A stretch of 64,000 nt of DNA from JAFGXT01 sp963677165 (GTDB taxonomy: Bacteria; Verrucomicrobiota; Lentisphaeria; Victivallales; SZUA-371): positions 1,860,001-1,924,000 of the forward strand of contig CAXXSX010000002.1 of assembly GCA_963677165.2 (NCBI GenBank). Direction: 5' to 3'. The notes under the pieces are model-generated. The model was not told the origin of the DNA, ran no database searches, and saw only the letters and a program-made list of their open reading frames with translations. This document shows positions 17,081-25,961 of this stretch, piece by piece (position 1 is the first letter of the stretch; each line of letters starts with the position of its first letter). The position numbers and the translations under genes were made by a program.

Positions 17081-18619
17081 ATGGAAAAACAGTATAAAAT
17101 CCTGGTCGTTGAAGACAGTAAGCTAATGCGTTCAGTGATTAGTAAGATGCTGAGAGATAATGGATTTGAGGTTTTTGAAGCCGGGGATGGAAAAGAAGCA
17201 TTAACTATACTTATACAAAATCGTGATATCTCCCTGATATCGCTTGACGTGGAAATGCCGGTGATGGACGGTTTTGAGACGTGTCGTCATATTCGACTGA
17301 ATAATCAGCTTCCTGAGGAAATTCGTGATATTCCAATATTGTTTTTAACCTCACATGATTCAATGGAGGATCGCAGAAAGGGCTTTGAGCTTGGAGCGAC
17401 AGACTTTGTCAGCAAGGAATTTATTGAATCTGAACTTATTCGTACTGTGCGGCGTATATTGATGCCGTCCGACAGGTTAAAAGGCATTCAGGCTCTTGTT
17501 GTTGATGACAGCGTGATTGCCAGAAAGATTGTTTCTCAGGCATTGCTTTCCGGTGGAGTTGTTTCTGTTGAGGCAGAGAATGGAAGAGCCGCGTTTGAAT
17601 TCCTGGCGGCAGAGCCCGATCGATTCGACTTGATAATCCTTGATCTTGACATGCCGGTTATGAATGGTCTTGAACTTATGAGGGTTATACGCAAAGAACT
17701 TGGGATGCATGAGATTCCAGTGATTATGCTTTCCGCTAATAAAGAAAAAACAACCCAGCTGGAGCTTTTTAGTGCTGGAGCAACGGATTATCTGACCAAA
17801 CCCTTCCTTAAGGAAGAATTGATCGGGCGAATCAACGCTCATTTAGAGGTGGCTTTGGCAAACAAAAAGCTCAAAGATTCCATGCGCCAGGTAAGAAAAG
17901 CCAATCATATTATTACAGAAATCAGTCAGGAAAGAAAAGAGCTCCTTCATGTTATGTGTCATGACCTGGCAAATCCGATTGGTGCGATTATTTCGGTTCT
18001 GGATATGGTTGATGATAATCCAGATCTATTTATGCGATTTAAGGATGAGTTACGCAAAACCGCAAAAAATGGTATGGCAATTATTGACCTGGTTCGACAA
18101 CTTCGGGCCATTGATGAGAAGAAAGTGAATATAAAGCTGGAAGAGATTGAGTTGAAAAAGGCCATATTATCGTCTGTTTCTATTCTGCAGTCAAAAATGA
18201 ACATTAAAGATATTGCTGTGGATATTGATGTTGACGAAAGTATCGTGATTATTGCCGAGGAAACTTCTCTGGTTAATTCAGTTTTGAATAATATTCTGAC
18301 GAATGCAATGAAGTTTTCGCATGAAGGCGATGCTATCTTAATAAGTGCTTTCCGGAAAAAACGTTATACTGAGCTGACGATCAGGGACTACGGTATCGGT
18401 ATGCCCAAAAAACTTTTAGATAAATTATTTGATAGTAACCACGTTGTCAGCCGCAATGGTACAGCCGGAGAAATCGGGACTGGATTCGGTATGGCTTTGA
18501 TCAATAAATTTATGAAGATGTTTGGCGGTAGAGTTTCCGTCAAATCCTGGAATGAAAATGAATTTCCCGATAACCACGGAACTGAAGTTCGCCTCAAACT
18601 CGAAAACGCCCCGGAATAG
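17081..18619 (+). CDS. Hybrid response regulator/histidine kinase with two N-terminal receiver domains
   Basis: 512 residues from the ATG at 17081 (GAAAGGA upstream); the frame extends to 17045 without a better start. Receiver 1 covers about 5-125 with phospho-acceptor Asp56 (SLDVEMPVMDG). Receiver 2 covers about 138-255 with Asp188 (LDLDMPVMNG). A coiled stretch (about 260-290) leads to a DHp helix with His294 in HVMCHDLANPIGAIIS. The ATPase domain (about 385-508) has the N box NILTNAMKFSHEG and the G boxes DYGIGM and GTGFGMALI. No membrane segment or sensor domain is visible, so it is a soluble relay kinase fed by other proteins. No partner gene is adjacent. Confidence 0.93.
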   Translation: MEKQYKILVVEDSKLMRSVISKMLRDNGFEVFEAGDGKEALTILIQNRDISLISLDVEMPVMDGFETCRHIRLNNQLPEEIRDIPILFLTSHDSMEDRRKGFELGATDFVSKEFIESELIRTVRRILMPSDRLKGIQALVVDDSVIARKIVSQALLSGGVVSVEAENGRAAFEFLAAEPDRFDLIILDLDMPVMNGLELMRVIRKELGMHEIPVIMLSANKEKTTQLELFSAGATDYLTKPFLKEELIGRINAHLEVALANKKLKDSMRQVRKANHIITEISQERKELLHVMCHDLANPIGAIISVLDMVDDNPDLFMRFKDELRKTAKNGMAIIDLVRQLRAIDEKKVNIKLEEIELKKAILSSVSILQSKMNIKDIAVDIDVDESIVIIAEETSLVNSVLNNILTNAMKFSHEGDAILISAFRKKRYTELTIRDYGIGMPKKLLDKLFDSNHVVSRNGTAGEIGTGFGMALINKFMKMFGGRVSVKSWNENEFPDNHGTEVRLKLENAPE

Positions 18620-18685
18620 TTCGTGCCGTCTTTCATTTTCGACATTCTTCCATTGGATCACGTTTGGAAAGGTCGGAGGCAGACA

Positions 18686-18762
18686 ATGTCGTTGATTTGG
18701 CTGAAGTTTCTTTCAGACTCAAATCAACGCCATGAGTGTCGACATAAATCGTTTCCCGATTT
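18686..18762 (+). repeat. Structured 3'-end repeat, family 2, copy 2 (distal half)
   Basis: Contains the main stem ATGTCGTTGATTTG/CAAATCAACGCCAT (one mismatch), the inner CTGAA/TTCAG loop stem, a GAGTGTCGACATA linker, and the final AAATCG/CGATTT hairpin (18746-18762) followed by an AT-rich run. The upstream half seen in copies 1 and 3 is too degraded to fold clearly. It lies 66 bases after the kinase stop, in the same orientation. Confidence 0.7.
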
Positions 18763-18775
18763 AAAATTTTATTTT

Positions 18776-18799
18776 AGGAGTCGTTCAAAAATAACTCCT
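18776..18799 (-). repeat. Hairpin abutting the sialidase stop codon
   Basis: AGGAGT/ACTCCT with a 12-base loop. On the minus strand it begins at the TAA stop of the sialidase gene. There is no T-tract after it, so it is more like the stop-adjacent hairpins after leuS and the sialate esterase than a classic terminator. Confidence 0.4.
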
Positions 18800-19902
18800 T
18801 AATCAGGCAGTGTCGTTAGTGGAATTCGACGTAGACGTAAGCGGCACAGCAGTCCTCCGGTATCGTTTCCGCCTGCGCAATAAGCCAGCAGTACCGCATC
18901 AGCTGTGAAATGCATTGAAACATAACAGAAACCATGATCAGGCGAGTCTTCAATGCAAAGGCGTTTGCCCCAGTTCATCCCCTGGTCATGACTAATTGCC
19001 AGGACCAGCGGAGTTCGACCGTTGCTACCGGGTTGTGGATCAAGTGGCGGCAGCAACCCGGTTTCTGCCCCGATTATACAAGGGCCTGGTCTGGCATGGT
19101 CGTTCCAGGCTAGCAACAGCTTTTCTGTTCCGGGAATGGTTTTGACTGTGGCCGGAGAACATGGTCCCATAATTGTGGTGGGCACGGCGGGCGACCAATG
19201 TTCGCCGCCATCACTACTCCATGTAGCCCATTGCTGACCGAAATTTGTACGGATCAGACACATAAGCCGGCCATCGCTCAGTTCAACCATTCCCGGTTCC
19301 TGAAAGCACAATCCACTTAGTGTTGGGGCTTGCCAGTCCAAGGATTCCCGCCAGGTTCTGCCATCATCGTCACTCAAAAAGAACATGATCAGAGCTTGCC
19401 AATCGTGAGTTGTTTCACCGTTTTCCTGGTGAATGGTACGATGTAGTGCCACAGGCGCAACCAGTCGTCCCGAACAAAGTCGGATCACCCGGTCATTATT
19501 GAGTACATAATAACCGGGAGTGGAGGTTAATACTGTTGGCTCGGACCAGGTTCGTCCCTGATCATAGCTGCGGCGCAGCTCCGGGCGACAATCTTTTCGA
19601 CTGATCTTGTTCAGATAAAACATGCCCAGTCCGCTGTCCTGTAGTGGCAGCAGCGAGACACTCATTACATTCATACCGTTATGATTGGCGATTAGGATTT
19701 CGTCATGATCGGACCAGGTGATACCGCCATCGTTACTGAATCGTCCGACTATATCGGCCTGATCGTCATCATCGCCACTGCCTTGTTTGAAACGAGAATA
19801 GGCGAACAGCAGGCGGTTGTTGCCGAGATCGGCGAAGGCGCCCTCGGAATTGCGGCAGTTTTCTGCCGATGGATCAAGTTGTAGAACAATCTTACTGGTC
19901 AT
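18799..19902 (-). CDS. BNR-repeat sialidase-family protein without signal peptide
   Basis: 367 residues from the ATG at 19902, preceded by AAGGAGAA; 19 extra residues are possible but lack a good ribosome site. Five Asp-box motifs are visible (SNDGGITW, SYDQGRTW, SDDDGRTW, SSDGGEHW and SHDQGMNW), marking a six-bladed propeller as in sialidases. The opening segment NSEGAFADLGNNRLLFAYSRF is typical of the PVC branch of this superfamily. No signal peptide is present, so it would work in the cytoplasm on imported glycosides, or is not a true sialidase. It is the last gene of the minus-strand lyase operon and overlaps the preceding gene by 11 bases. Confidence 0.82.
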   Translation of the reverse strand: MTSKIVLQLDPSAENCRNSEGAFADLGNNRLLFAYSRFKQGSGDDDDQADIVGRFSNDGGITWSDHDEILIANHNGMNVMSVSLLPLQDSGLGMFYLNKISRKDCRPELRRSYDQGRTWSEPTVLTSTPGYYVLNNDRVIRLCSGRLVAPVALHRTIHQENGETTHDWQALIMFFLSDDDGRTWRESLDWQAPTLSGLCFQEPGMVELSDGRLMCLIRTNFGQQWATWSSDGGEHWSPAVPTTIMGPCSPATVKTIPGTEKLLLAWNDHARPGPCIIGAETGLLPPLDPQPGSNGRTPLVLAISHDQGMNWGKRLCIEDSPDHGFCYVSMHFTADAVLLAYCAGGNDTGGLLCRLRLRRIPLTTLPD

Positions 19903-20401
19903 GAGTTTTCTCCTTGAAGTTCGTATGAACAAGATGATGTCCATGTTGTTGTAATGCAAGTTTTTTCTGTTTCGCAGCGAGGCGATTTTTATAAATATAG
20001 TTTGTACATTTTGGCGTTTGTCGGTCGATTATATCATAAACCATCCAATATCCGGCAGCGGTCAAAACCTGACCGACCCAGCCGGGACAATGATCGCAAT
20101 AGCGCTCGTAACAACCTGCATCGTTATCCAGGTTTTTGGTCAAACTAGGACATTGACGCATGTCTATTTCGATGTGATCATCGAACAGCGTGTTTTTTAA
20201 ATCGCAATTTTCTTCAATCCGAATGTGTTCCCAGTAGTCAAACATTCCTTTTAAACCTTTTTCCTGAAACAATTGTAGGCAATGCCGATTCTGATCGTCT
20301 CCGATTGTTTCCCAGAATTTCTCCAGTTCCCCCGGACCGGCGGCCTCAAGGAATTTAAATACTTCATTATAAAAACGAACAAAGTGATCGCTGGGTATCA
20401 T
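19892..20401 (-). CDS. Cys-rich small protein B of the lyase operon
   Basis: 169 residues from the ATG at 20401 (AGGAGAAG upstream). An alpha-helical first half (FYNEVFKFLEAAGPGELEKF, MFDYWEHIRIEENCD) precedes a cysteine-rich segment: CP near residue 88, then CYERYCDHCPGWVGQVLTAA and a later Cys (KCTNYIY). The CP plus C-x-x-Y-C-x-x-C layout vaguely recalls small hydrolases of the L-2-amino-thiazoline-4-carboxylate hydrolase type, but I do not assign it. Protein A just upstream has the same order of features. It overlaps A by 35 bases and the sialidase by 11, so the three are tightly coupled. Confidence 0.6.
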   Translation of the reverse strand: MIPSDHFVRFYNEVFKFLEAAGPGELEKFWETIGDDQNRHCLQLFQEKGLKGMFDYWEHIRIEENCDLKNTLFDDHIEIDMRQCPSLTKNLDNDAGCYERYCDHCPGWVGQVLTAAGYWMVYDIIDRQTPKCTNYIYKNRLAAKQKKLALQQHGHHLVHTNFKEKTHDQ

Positions 20402-20846
20402 GATTCTTCTCCTGTGGAATAATGGTCTGACGGCAGGAGTCGTTCCCGGTTTTTTCCGTGGTAATTTTAAACGGTGTTCCGTCGCTCCACGCGTCATTTA
20501 TCATTTTTGTCTGTTCACAGAAATTAGGCGAGACCGGCATTCCAAGTTTTTTTAACCGGCACACTGCCGGGCACTTCCAAACCAGCAGTTCAATGCGTCC
20601 GTCATTGTGACGAATCAGCTGGAAATCACTGTGTTCTCGTTTGAAAAAGTACTGCCAGTGTTCGGCAAGTGCTTCGGCATCACCTGCCTTGAGTTTGCTG
20701 TAGATGTCCCGATAAACCTCTTGGGCCATGCGGGTCATCAGTTGGCGCAGTACTTCCAAACCAAAATTGTTTACAATATAATCAATCGTGGTTGCCAGCG
20801 TACCATGGAAATCCAAATGTATCTCGCCTGTTTCCCGATAGCGCAT
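20367..20846 (-). CDS. Small protein A of the lyase operon, related to protein B
   Basis: 160 residues from the ATG at 20846, chosen for the GGAGGA sequence that overlaps the end of the lyase gene. Layout matches protein B: an alpha-helical N-terminal half ending in ALAEHWQYFFKREHSDF, a short strand (RIELLVWKCPAVCRL) with the CP motif, then NFCEQTKMINDAWSDG and a last Cys (DSCRQTI). It has fewer cysteines than B. I recognise no family with confidence. Translational coupling to the lyase and to B suggests the two form a heteromer or act in sequence in the same pathway. Confidence 0.6.
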   Translation of the reverse strand: MRYRETGEIHLDFHGTLATTIDYIVNNFGLEVLRQLMTRMAQEVYRDIYSKLKAGDAEALAEHWQYFFKREHSDFQLIRHNDGRIELLVWKCPAVCRLKKLGMPVSPNFCEQTKMINDAWSDGTPFKITTEKTGNDSCRQTIIPQEKNHDTQRSLCSFL

Positions 20847-20848
20847 GC

Positions 20849-21781
20849 TCAGTCCTCCAGATAAGGCAGCAATTCCCGCCGGTAATCGCGGCATGCAGCC
20901 TGGATGGCGGTAGCGCATTCCGGCGTCAATTGATAGTTGATAATAGTGTTTGACGTGGAAAAAATACCCAGTTCAACCAGCATTTGTTTCTGACCGGCCA
21001 ACCAGCAGGGAATGTCCTTGCCGCCGAACACGGTATACATCAGATCGTTCATTTTCTGCTGCATTGTCTTTGCTGCGTCCGTTTTTCCGGCTTTTACCAG
21101 TTCGAAAATGGTTACGGCCATTTTTGCATTGAAACAAGCCCCGCCAAACAACACCCCGTCGTAGCCGTCAACCAAATAATGAATACAATCGAATTCATCC
21201 CCAGCAAGTAAGAGCAACTCTGGATTTTCCCGTTTCTTCTTCAAAAACACGGTTTTGGATGCCAGATCTCCGGAACTGTCTTTGATCATAATGACCTTCG
21301 GATTTGAAGCCAGTTCCGCTATGGTTTCTCCGGTAACGGATACGGAGGAATATTTACCGCGATGGTAAAGTCCTATTGGCAGCGGACTGTTTTCGATGAC
21401 CTCCAGACATAATTTTTTTAGATAATCTTGAGTCGGACATTGCTGAAAAAACGGTGGTGCAATGATGGCGATATCAACGCCGACATCGCTGACAGCGTCA
21501 AGATGTTCCAGCATTCGTCCTGCCGAGTTATCCGTAATTTGTACAGCAACAGGGATACGGCCTGCGACTGCTGCCGCCACTGTTTGACTTAATTCCCGTA
21601 GCATAGCCTGTGTCAGCCATGGGCCTTCGCCGCTGGTCCCGCCGATAAAAATACCTTTGACTCCCAGTTTTAATTGATGTTCAACCAAACGCTTGACCGC
21701 GTCATGGTCCAGCTTCCAGTCTGAAGTAAACGGTGTCGGAGCTGCAGACCAGACACCACCGGTAATTTTCACGTTATTCAT
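20849..21781 (-). CDS. NAL/DHDPS-family class I aldolase
   Basis: 310 residues, the normal length for the N-acetylneuraminate lyase/dihydrodipicolinate synthase superfamily of TIM barrels that cleave or form pyruvate aldols through a Schiff base. GGTSGEGPWL is the substrate-carboxylate loop (usually GTTGE), Tyr139 (GLYHRG) the catalytic tyrosine, and Lys167 (MIKDSSGD) the Schiff-base lysine. Neighbouring sialidase and a nearby sialate esterase make sialic acid or a related keto-sugar acid the likely substrate, but the motifs do not prove it; a second pathway for another 2-keto-3-deoxy acid is possible. It is the first gene of a minus-strand operon facing the AraC gene. Confidence 0.88.
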   Translation of the reverse strand: MNNVKITGGVWSAAPTPFTSDWKLDHDAVKRLVEHQLKLGVKGIFIGGTSGEGPWLTQAMLRELSQTVAAAVAGRIPVAVQITDNSAGRMLEHLDAVSDVGVDIAIIAPPFFQQCPTQDYLKKLCLEVIENSPLPIGLYHRGKYSSVSVTGETIAELASNPKVIMIKDSSGDLASKTVFLKKKRENPELLLLAGDEFDCIHYLVDGYDGVLFGGACFNAKMAVTIFELVKAGKTDAAKTMQQKMNDLMYTVFGGKDIPCWLAGQKQMLVELGIFSTSNTIINYQLTPECATAIQAACRDYRRELLPYLED

Positions 21782-21812
21782 GTTGATATTCCCATGTTCA
21801 ATTTGTTGATTG

Positions 21813-21846
21813 CCCGTACGACGGACGGCGCTATAACCGCTTCAAG
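21813..21846 (+). repeat. Dispersed hairpin-headed repeat, family 1, copy 2
   Basis: CCCGTACGACGG head hairpin, then GGCGCTATAACCGCTTCAAG. It sits between the lyase start and the AraC gene. Confidence 0.55.
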
Positions 21847-21931
21847 CTTAAGTCGCCAGAAAGCTGAAAATAAACCGCCTCTGGGTTTCGCCCTTTGGTA
21901 GTTCATTTATTATAAAAATAATGTATTGCAC

Positions 21932-21960
21932 TTGCAAAGTGAAGTGTTTTTCAATATAAT
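21932..21960 (+). promoter_or_regulatory. Candidate sigma-70 promoter of the AraC gene
   Basis: TTGCAA, a 17-base spacer and a perfect TATAAT. It ends 48 bases before the AraC start codon. A CACTT/AAGTG inverted pair overlaps the -35 box and could be an operator. Confidence 0.6.
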
Positions 21961-22008
21961 AAAAACGCATTAGGATACATTTTTCTAAGATTACAGGAGA
22001 TGCGGAAA

Positions 22009-22842
22009 ATGAATGAAACCGTATTGCAGATGCGGGATTTTTTGATTGGTGCTTCAAACCGGAAATTTCAATTGGAAACCATTGACCGTGATATTGATTT
22101 TTCCGGAGATGATGTTTGTACGCCGCACTTGCATCATGGATTAGAGATTAAGGTGCTTGATGATTTTCAGACGAAAGTAGCGCAAATTTCTAAAGAGCCT
22201 CTTCCGCCTCTACGTATGGTCATTGTTCCATCGCGTATTGTTCATGCAGTCAGCCAGGCACATAAGTCGATATCGATATTGATTGAAAACAATAAAATTT
22301 CCGGTGACTATAATCATAAGATATTACCTATGTCCTTTTCGCCGGCGGTTTTTGCCGATTGTGGGCTGATGATTCCTGGGATCGTCAAGTTTCTGGAAAT
22401 GGGAATTCTTTCAGGCAATTTTACGACATCTTTTCCCCTGCATATGGAAAACATTATTCAGGCATTGTTTTCTGCTTTTATCGAAATATTGGAGAAATTT
22501 TCCGAACAGGAACCCAATTCATTGGTGAAATGCGCTGTCGATTTCATCAATCGAAATTATTACCGACATGATTTTTTTGTGGAAGACGTGGCTACTTATC
22601 TGGGAATAACCTCAAATTATCTCTCGTGGATTTTTCGTAAGGAAACCGGACATACTGTTCGGCAGCAGCTGATCATAACTCGTTTGAAACAGGCTGAACT
22701 ACTGTTGCGTTCCGGGCGTTGCCTGGTTAAGGACGCTGCTCGACTGACCGGATGGAACAGTGCGTATTATTTTTCCAATTCTTTTCACAAATATTTTGGT
22801 TTTCCTCCATCAGAAATTTCTCCATCCCAATGTTCACAATAA
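22009..22842 (+). CDS. AraC-family transcription regulator
   Basis: 277 residues from the ATG at 22009; an ATG 9 bases earlier directly abuts AGGAG, so the second has the proper spacing. The N-terminal 150 residues are a cupin-like ligand domain (CTPHLHHGLEIKVL). The C-terminal 100 residues hold the two helix-turn-helices: VEDVATYLGITSNYLSWIFR, then VKDAARLTGWNSAYYFSNSF, with the signature ending FHKYFGFPPSEIS. It is divergent from the lyase operon with 227 bases between, the usual place for its activator or repressor. Confidence 0.92.
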   Translation: MNETVLQMRDFLIGASNRKFQLETIDRDIDFSGDDVCTPHLHHGLEIKVLDDFQTKVAQISKEPLPPLRMVIVPSRIVHAVSQAHKSISILIENNKISGDYNHKILPMSFSPAVFADCGLMIPGIVKFLEMGILSGNFTTSFPLHMENIIQALFSAFIEILEKFSEQEPNSLVKCAVDFINRNYYRHDFFVEDVATYLGITSNYLSWIFRKETGHTVRQQLIITRLKQAELLLRSGRCLVKDAARLTGWNSAYYFSNSFHKYFGFPPSEISPSQCSQ

Positions 22843-22976
22843 AAGTGGGCCAATAAAATAAATAACCCGTGGGAAGCGACTAAATCAAAAGAGGAAAGAT
22901 ATTGAATCTGTGGATTGTCTTTATCTGGCTTCCCGGATATATTATGCACAAGTAGAAATTGTATTATGGAGGAGTT

Positions 22977-25217
22977 ATGGCTGCCGAGGAGCAGAAAACG
23001 GGATTTTCATTCGGGACTTTCAGCGGGGTTTTTACGCCCTCTATTTTGACGATCTTCGGGCTGATTATGTTTATGCGTACCAGTTTTGTGATTGGTACGT
23101 CCGGCATTTTGATGGCGTTGGTTATACTGCTGATCGCGGAGGCGATTACATTTGCGACCGGACTGTCGATTTCAGCTGTTTCCACCAACACACCGGTGAA
23201 AGGCGGCGGCGCGTACTTTCTGATTTCCCGGGCTCTTGGTCCAAGTTTTGGTAGTGCTATCGGGGTATCGCTATTCTTTGCTCAGACGCTTTCCGTGCCG
23301 TTTTATATTCTTGGTTTTACCGAGGCTGTGGCGACGAATTTTCCGGTTCTGAAACCGTATTATCTGTTGATTGCGTTAACGCCGGGTGTTCTATTATTTA
23401 TCATGGCATGGATCGGTACCGACTGGGCAATCAAGGCGCAGTATTTTATTTTGGCAATACTTGGATTGTCAATTCTGGCATTTCTCGGCGGAGCGTTGTT
23501 CAAGCCGTTTTCATTTTCAGTGTTCAGTGAGAATTTAAAGCCGTCTCCAGACTTTAAGTTTTTTCATATTTTCGCGATTTTTTTCCCTGCGGTGACTGGG
23601 ATTATGGCCGGGGTCAATATGTCCGGCGACTTAAAAGATCCGCAGCGTTCCATACCGAAAGGAACTTTGCTGGCGATCGTTACCGGCGGGGTTGTTTATG
23701 CTTTACAGATGATTATTACCGGTGGAGCGTTTACCCGCCAGGAACTCATTAATAATCCGTTTGAGGTTCTGGAAGAAAATGCGTTATTCGGCGTCGGACT
23801 TCTGGTGTTTGCCGGAGTTGTTGCCGCGACCATTTCCAGTGCGCTGGGTTCTATGCTGGGGGCTCCGAGAATTCTTCAGGCACTGGCGAAAGACAAAATT
23901 ATCAAGGCGTTCAACCCGTTTGCTGTTGGCTCTGGAGCCAACAATGAGCCGCGCCGGGCAATGTTGTTGACCTTTATTATCACCATGATCATCCTGTTCT
24001 GGGGTGGAGTTAACGCTTCAAGACCGAAAAGCGAAGGCGGCATTGACCCATTGAACGCGGTAGCGGCCATTGTTTCCATGTTTTTTCTGTACACTTATGC
24101 GATGGTGAATCTGGCGGCGTTTGTTGAGTCGTTTGGAGCGAATCCCTCGTTTCGACCGAGATTTAAATATTTTCACTGGATTATTGCGTTGTTCGGCGCG
24201 TCTGCCTGTATACTCGCTTCATTTATGATCGATGCGGTGGCGGCATTGGCCGCGTTATTGGTTATGACCGTGCTGTTTTTGATTTCCCGAAAGACATCTA
24301 TGGAACGCACGTTTGGGGATGCGCGGCGTGGTTTTATTTTTTCAAGAATCAGGGATAATCTGCTGAACCTAGCGGAAATGCCTTCGGATCCGAAAAACTG
24401 GCGTCCGACAATTACTGTTCTTTCCGGTAATCCGACCGAGCGTACGGCGCTGGTGGAGTACGCCAGTTTGTTTGGCGACCAGCGCGGAATTTTATCGATT
24501 GTGAAAATCATTCCTGAGAAACCGGAAGACTTCCGTAAAACCCGCAAGGAAGAGTTAAAAGCATTGGAAGAATATGCAGGACAGAACCGGCTGAATTATT
24601 TTCCTGAAGTGATTATTGAGGAGAATCTGGATGTAGCCGTGAGGGTATTTCTCCAATCACACTCAATTGGGCCGATCAAGCCGAATATCATCATGACTGG
24701 GTGGCCCAATGATCCGGCTCGTGTCAGACCGTTTATGCATACGCTGAATATGATTCCGGAGCTTGACAAAAACCTGTTGACGATGGTAAATTCCCGTAAT
24801 GCCAGGGTACCTGTAAAACCGGAAGGAACCATCGATATCTGGTGGCGCGGAATGTCCAACGGGTCGCTGATGGTGATTATGGCGTATTTGCTGGTTCAAA
24901 ACAATGAATGGAAAAATATGAAGATTCGGCTGTTGCGGCTCGCTCCCAAAAAGATGCGCTCGCAGGAACTGGAAGAAATGAATAAACTGGCAGAGGCCGC
25001 CAGAATTGACTGCGAGGTAAAAGTGGTCACTTCGGACCGTACTTTTGAAGAAGTATTCCGGTATATGTCCGAAAAATCGCAGGTGATATTTATTGGTACA
25101 CGGTTACCGAAACCCGATCAGTACGAGGCGTTTTATGAGGATATAAACAGTCGGCTTGATGATATGCCGGTTACGTTTCTAGTGGCGTCGAACGGCGAAG
25201 CCGATTTGATGGTATAA
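22977..25217 (+). CDS. SLC12-like amino acid/cation-chloride transporter
   Basis: 746 residues from the ATG at 22977, with GGAGG directly upstream. Residues about 10-430 form twelve membrane segments of the APC superfamily. FGTFSGVFTPSILTIFGLIM is the first unwound helix of the cation-chloride cotransporter branch, and NTPVKGGGAYFLISRALGP the second region. The soluble C-terminal 300 residues (ITVLSGNPTERTALVEYASL, NIIMTGWPNDPARVRPF) resemble the regulatory tail of SLC12 proteins. The transported substrate is not clear; the position in a sialic-acid-type region is suggestive but recO follows it. A family 1 repeat begins at its stop codon. Confidence 0.85.
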   Translation: MAAEEQKTGFSFGTFSGVFTPSILTIFGLIMFMRTSFVIGTSGILMALVILLIAEAITFATGLSISAVSTNTPVKGGGAYFLISRALGPSFGSAIGVSLFFAQTLSVPFYILGFTEAVATNFPVLKPYYLLIALTPGVLLFIMAWIGTDWAIKAQYFILAILGLSILAFLGGALFKPFSFSVFSENLKPSPDFKFFHIFAIFFPAVTGIMAGVNMSGDLKDPQRSIPKGTLLAIVTGGVVYALQMIITGGAFTRQELINNPFEVLEENALFGVGLLVFAGVVAATISSALGSMLGAPRILQALAKDKIIKAFNPFAVGSGANNEPRRAMLLTFIITMIILFWGGVNASRPKSEGGIDPLNAVAAIVSMFFLYTYAMVNLAAFVESFGANPSFRPRFKYFHWIIALFGASACILASFMIDAVAALAALLVMTVLFLISRKTSMERTFGDARRGFIFSRIRDNLLNLAEMPSDPKNWRPTITVLSGNPTERTALVEYASLFGDQRGILSIVKIIPEKPEDFRKTRKEELKALEEYAGQNRLNYFPEVIIEENLDVAVRVFLQSHSIGPIKPNIIMTGWPNDPARVRPFMHTLNMIPELDKNLLTMVNSRNARVPVKPEGTIDIWWRGMSNGSLMVIMAYLLVQNNEWKNMKIRLLRLAPKKMRSQELEEMNKLAEAARIDCEVKVVTSDRTFEEVFRYMSEKSQVIFIGTRLPKPDQYEAFYEDINSRLDDMPVTFLVASNGEADLMV

Positions 25218-25262
25218 TCCGTACGACGGATGGCGTTAGTACTGCTTCAAACTTCACGCCAT
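25217..25262 (+). repeat. Dispersed hairpin-headed repeat, family 1, copy 3
   Basis: The perfect hairpin ATCCGTACGACGGAT starts at the last base of the transporter stop codon. It continues GGCGTTAGTACTGCTTCAAA and ends in TTCACGCCA, which pairs back with TGGCGT. Confidence 0.65.
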
Positions 25263-25329
25263 GCGCTTCGGAAGCGGAAAAACAAATAATGATGTACTGC
25301 GTACGATTTTGATTTGGAGAATATAGTTA

Positions 25330-25950
25330 ATGGAACAAACTGAAATTCTGGTGCTGAGAAAGACGCCGTTCCGGGAGACCAGCCTGGTTGTCGCCGGGAT
25401 TGGTCCTGATGACGGACTATTCGATTTTGTCATGAAAGGGGCAACCCAATCGGGCAAAAACAAGTTTCCGGTAATTGATCTTTTCAGGGTTGTCGCGATC
25501 GAATTCAAGCCGGTACGCGAAGGAATGCCGACGGTTTACAGTGCTGAACAGGTTAGTTCATTCGACCGTATCAGTTCCGAGCCGGATGGTTATCTGCTGG
25601 CTTGCGAAATGGCGAAATTCGCGTTGGAAAATTCTGCTCAAAACCTGCCGTGCCCCGAGCTGTTCGGAGCCATGACCCATATTTTGTCGGTACTTTGCGG
25701 TTATACCGATATAATACTCTCTCCGCAGCAGTGCCGGTTATTATTTCGGCTGGCTTATCTAAATGAAAATGGACTGCTACCGGACCAACTCAGTAACGAC
25801 CCCAAGAAAGATCAGCTCCAGCATCGTCTGATGGCGATTCTTCTTGAAGCGGCGCAGGGCGATATGCCCCTTCCGAACCTCGATAATTCCTACTGGAATC
25901 AGCTAACCGACTGGACCAGACAGCTGTGTGAATACCACGGTCTTAAATAG
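25330..25950 (+). CDS. recO: DNA repair protein RecO
   Basis: 206 residues, a little short for the family (about 240). The N-terminal OB fold begins EILVLRKTPFRETSLVVAGI and shows the typical FVMKGATQSGKNKFPVIDLF. The helical C-terminal half carries LACEMAKFALENSAQ and the RLLFRLAYLNENGLLP strand. RecO loads RecA with RecF/RecR onto SSB-coated gaps. The cysteines of the zinc site present in many RecO proteins are not obvious here. It has its own small upstream region (112 bases) after the transporter. Confidence 0.85.
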   Translation: MEQTEILVLRKTPFRETSLVVAGIGPDDGLFDFVMKGATQSGKNKFPVIDLFRVVAIEFKPVREGMPTVYSAEQVSSFDRISSEPDGYLLACEMAKFALENSAQNLPCPELFGAMTHILSVLCGYTDIILSPQQCRLLFRLAYLNENGLLPDQLSNDPKKDQLQHRLMAILLEAAQGDMPLPNLDNSYWNQLTDWTRQLCEYHGLK

Positions 25951-25961
25951 GCCGGGGGATT

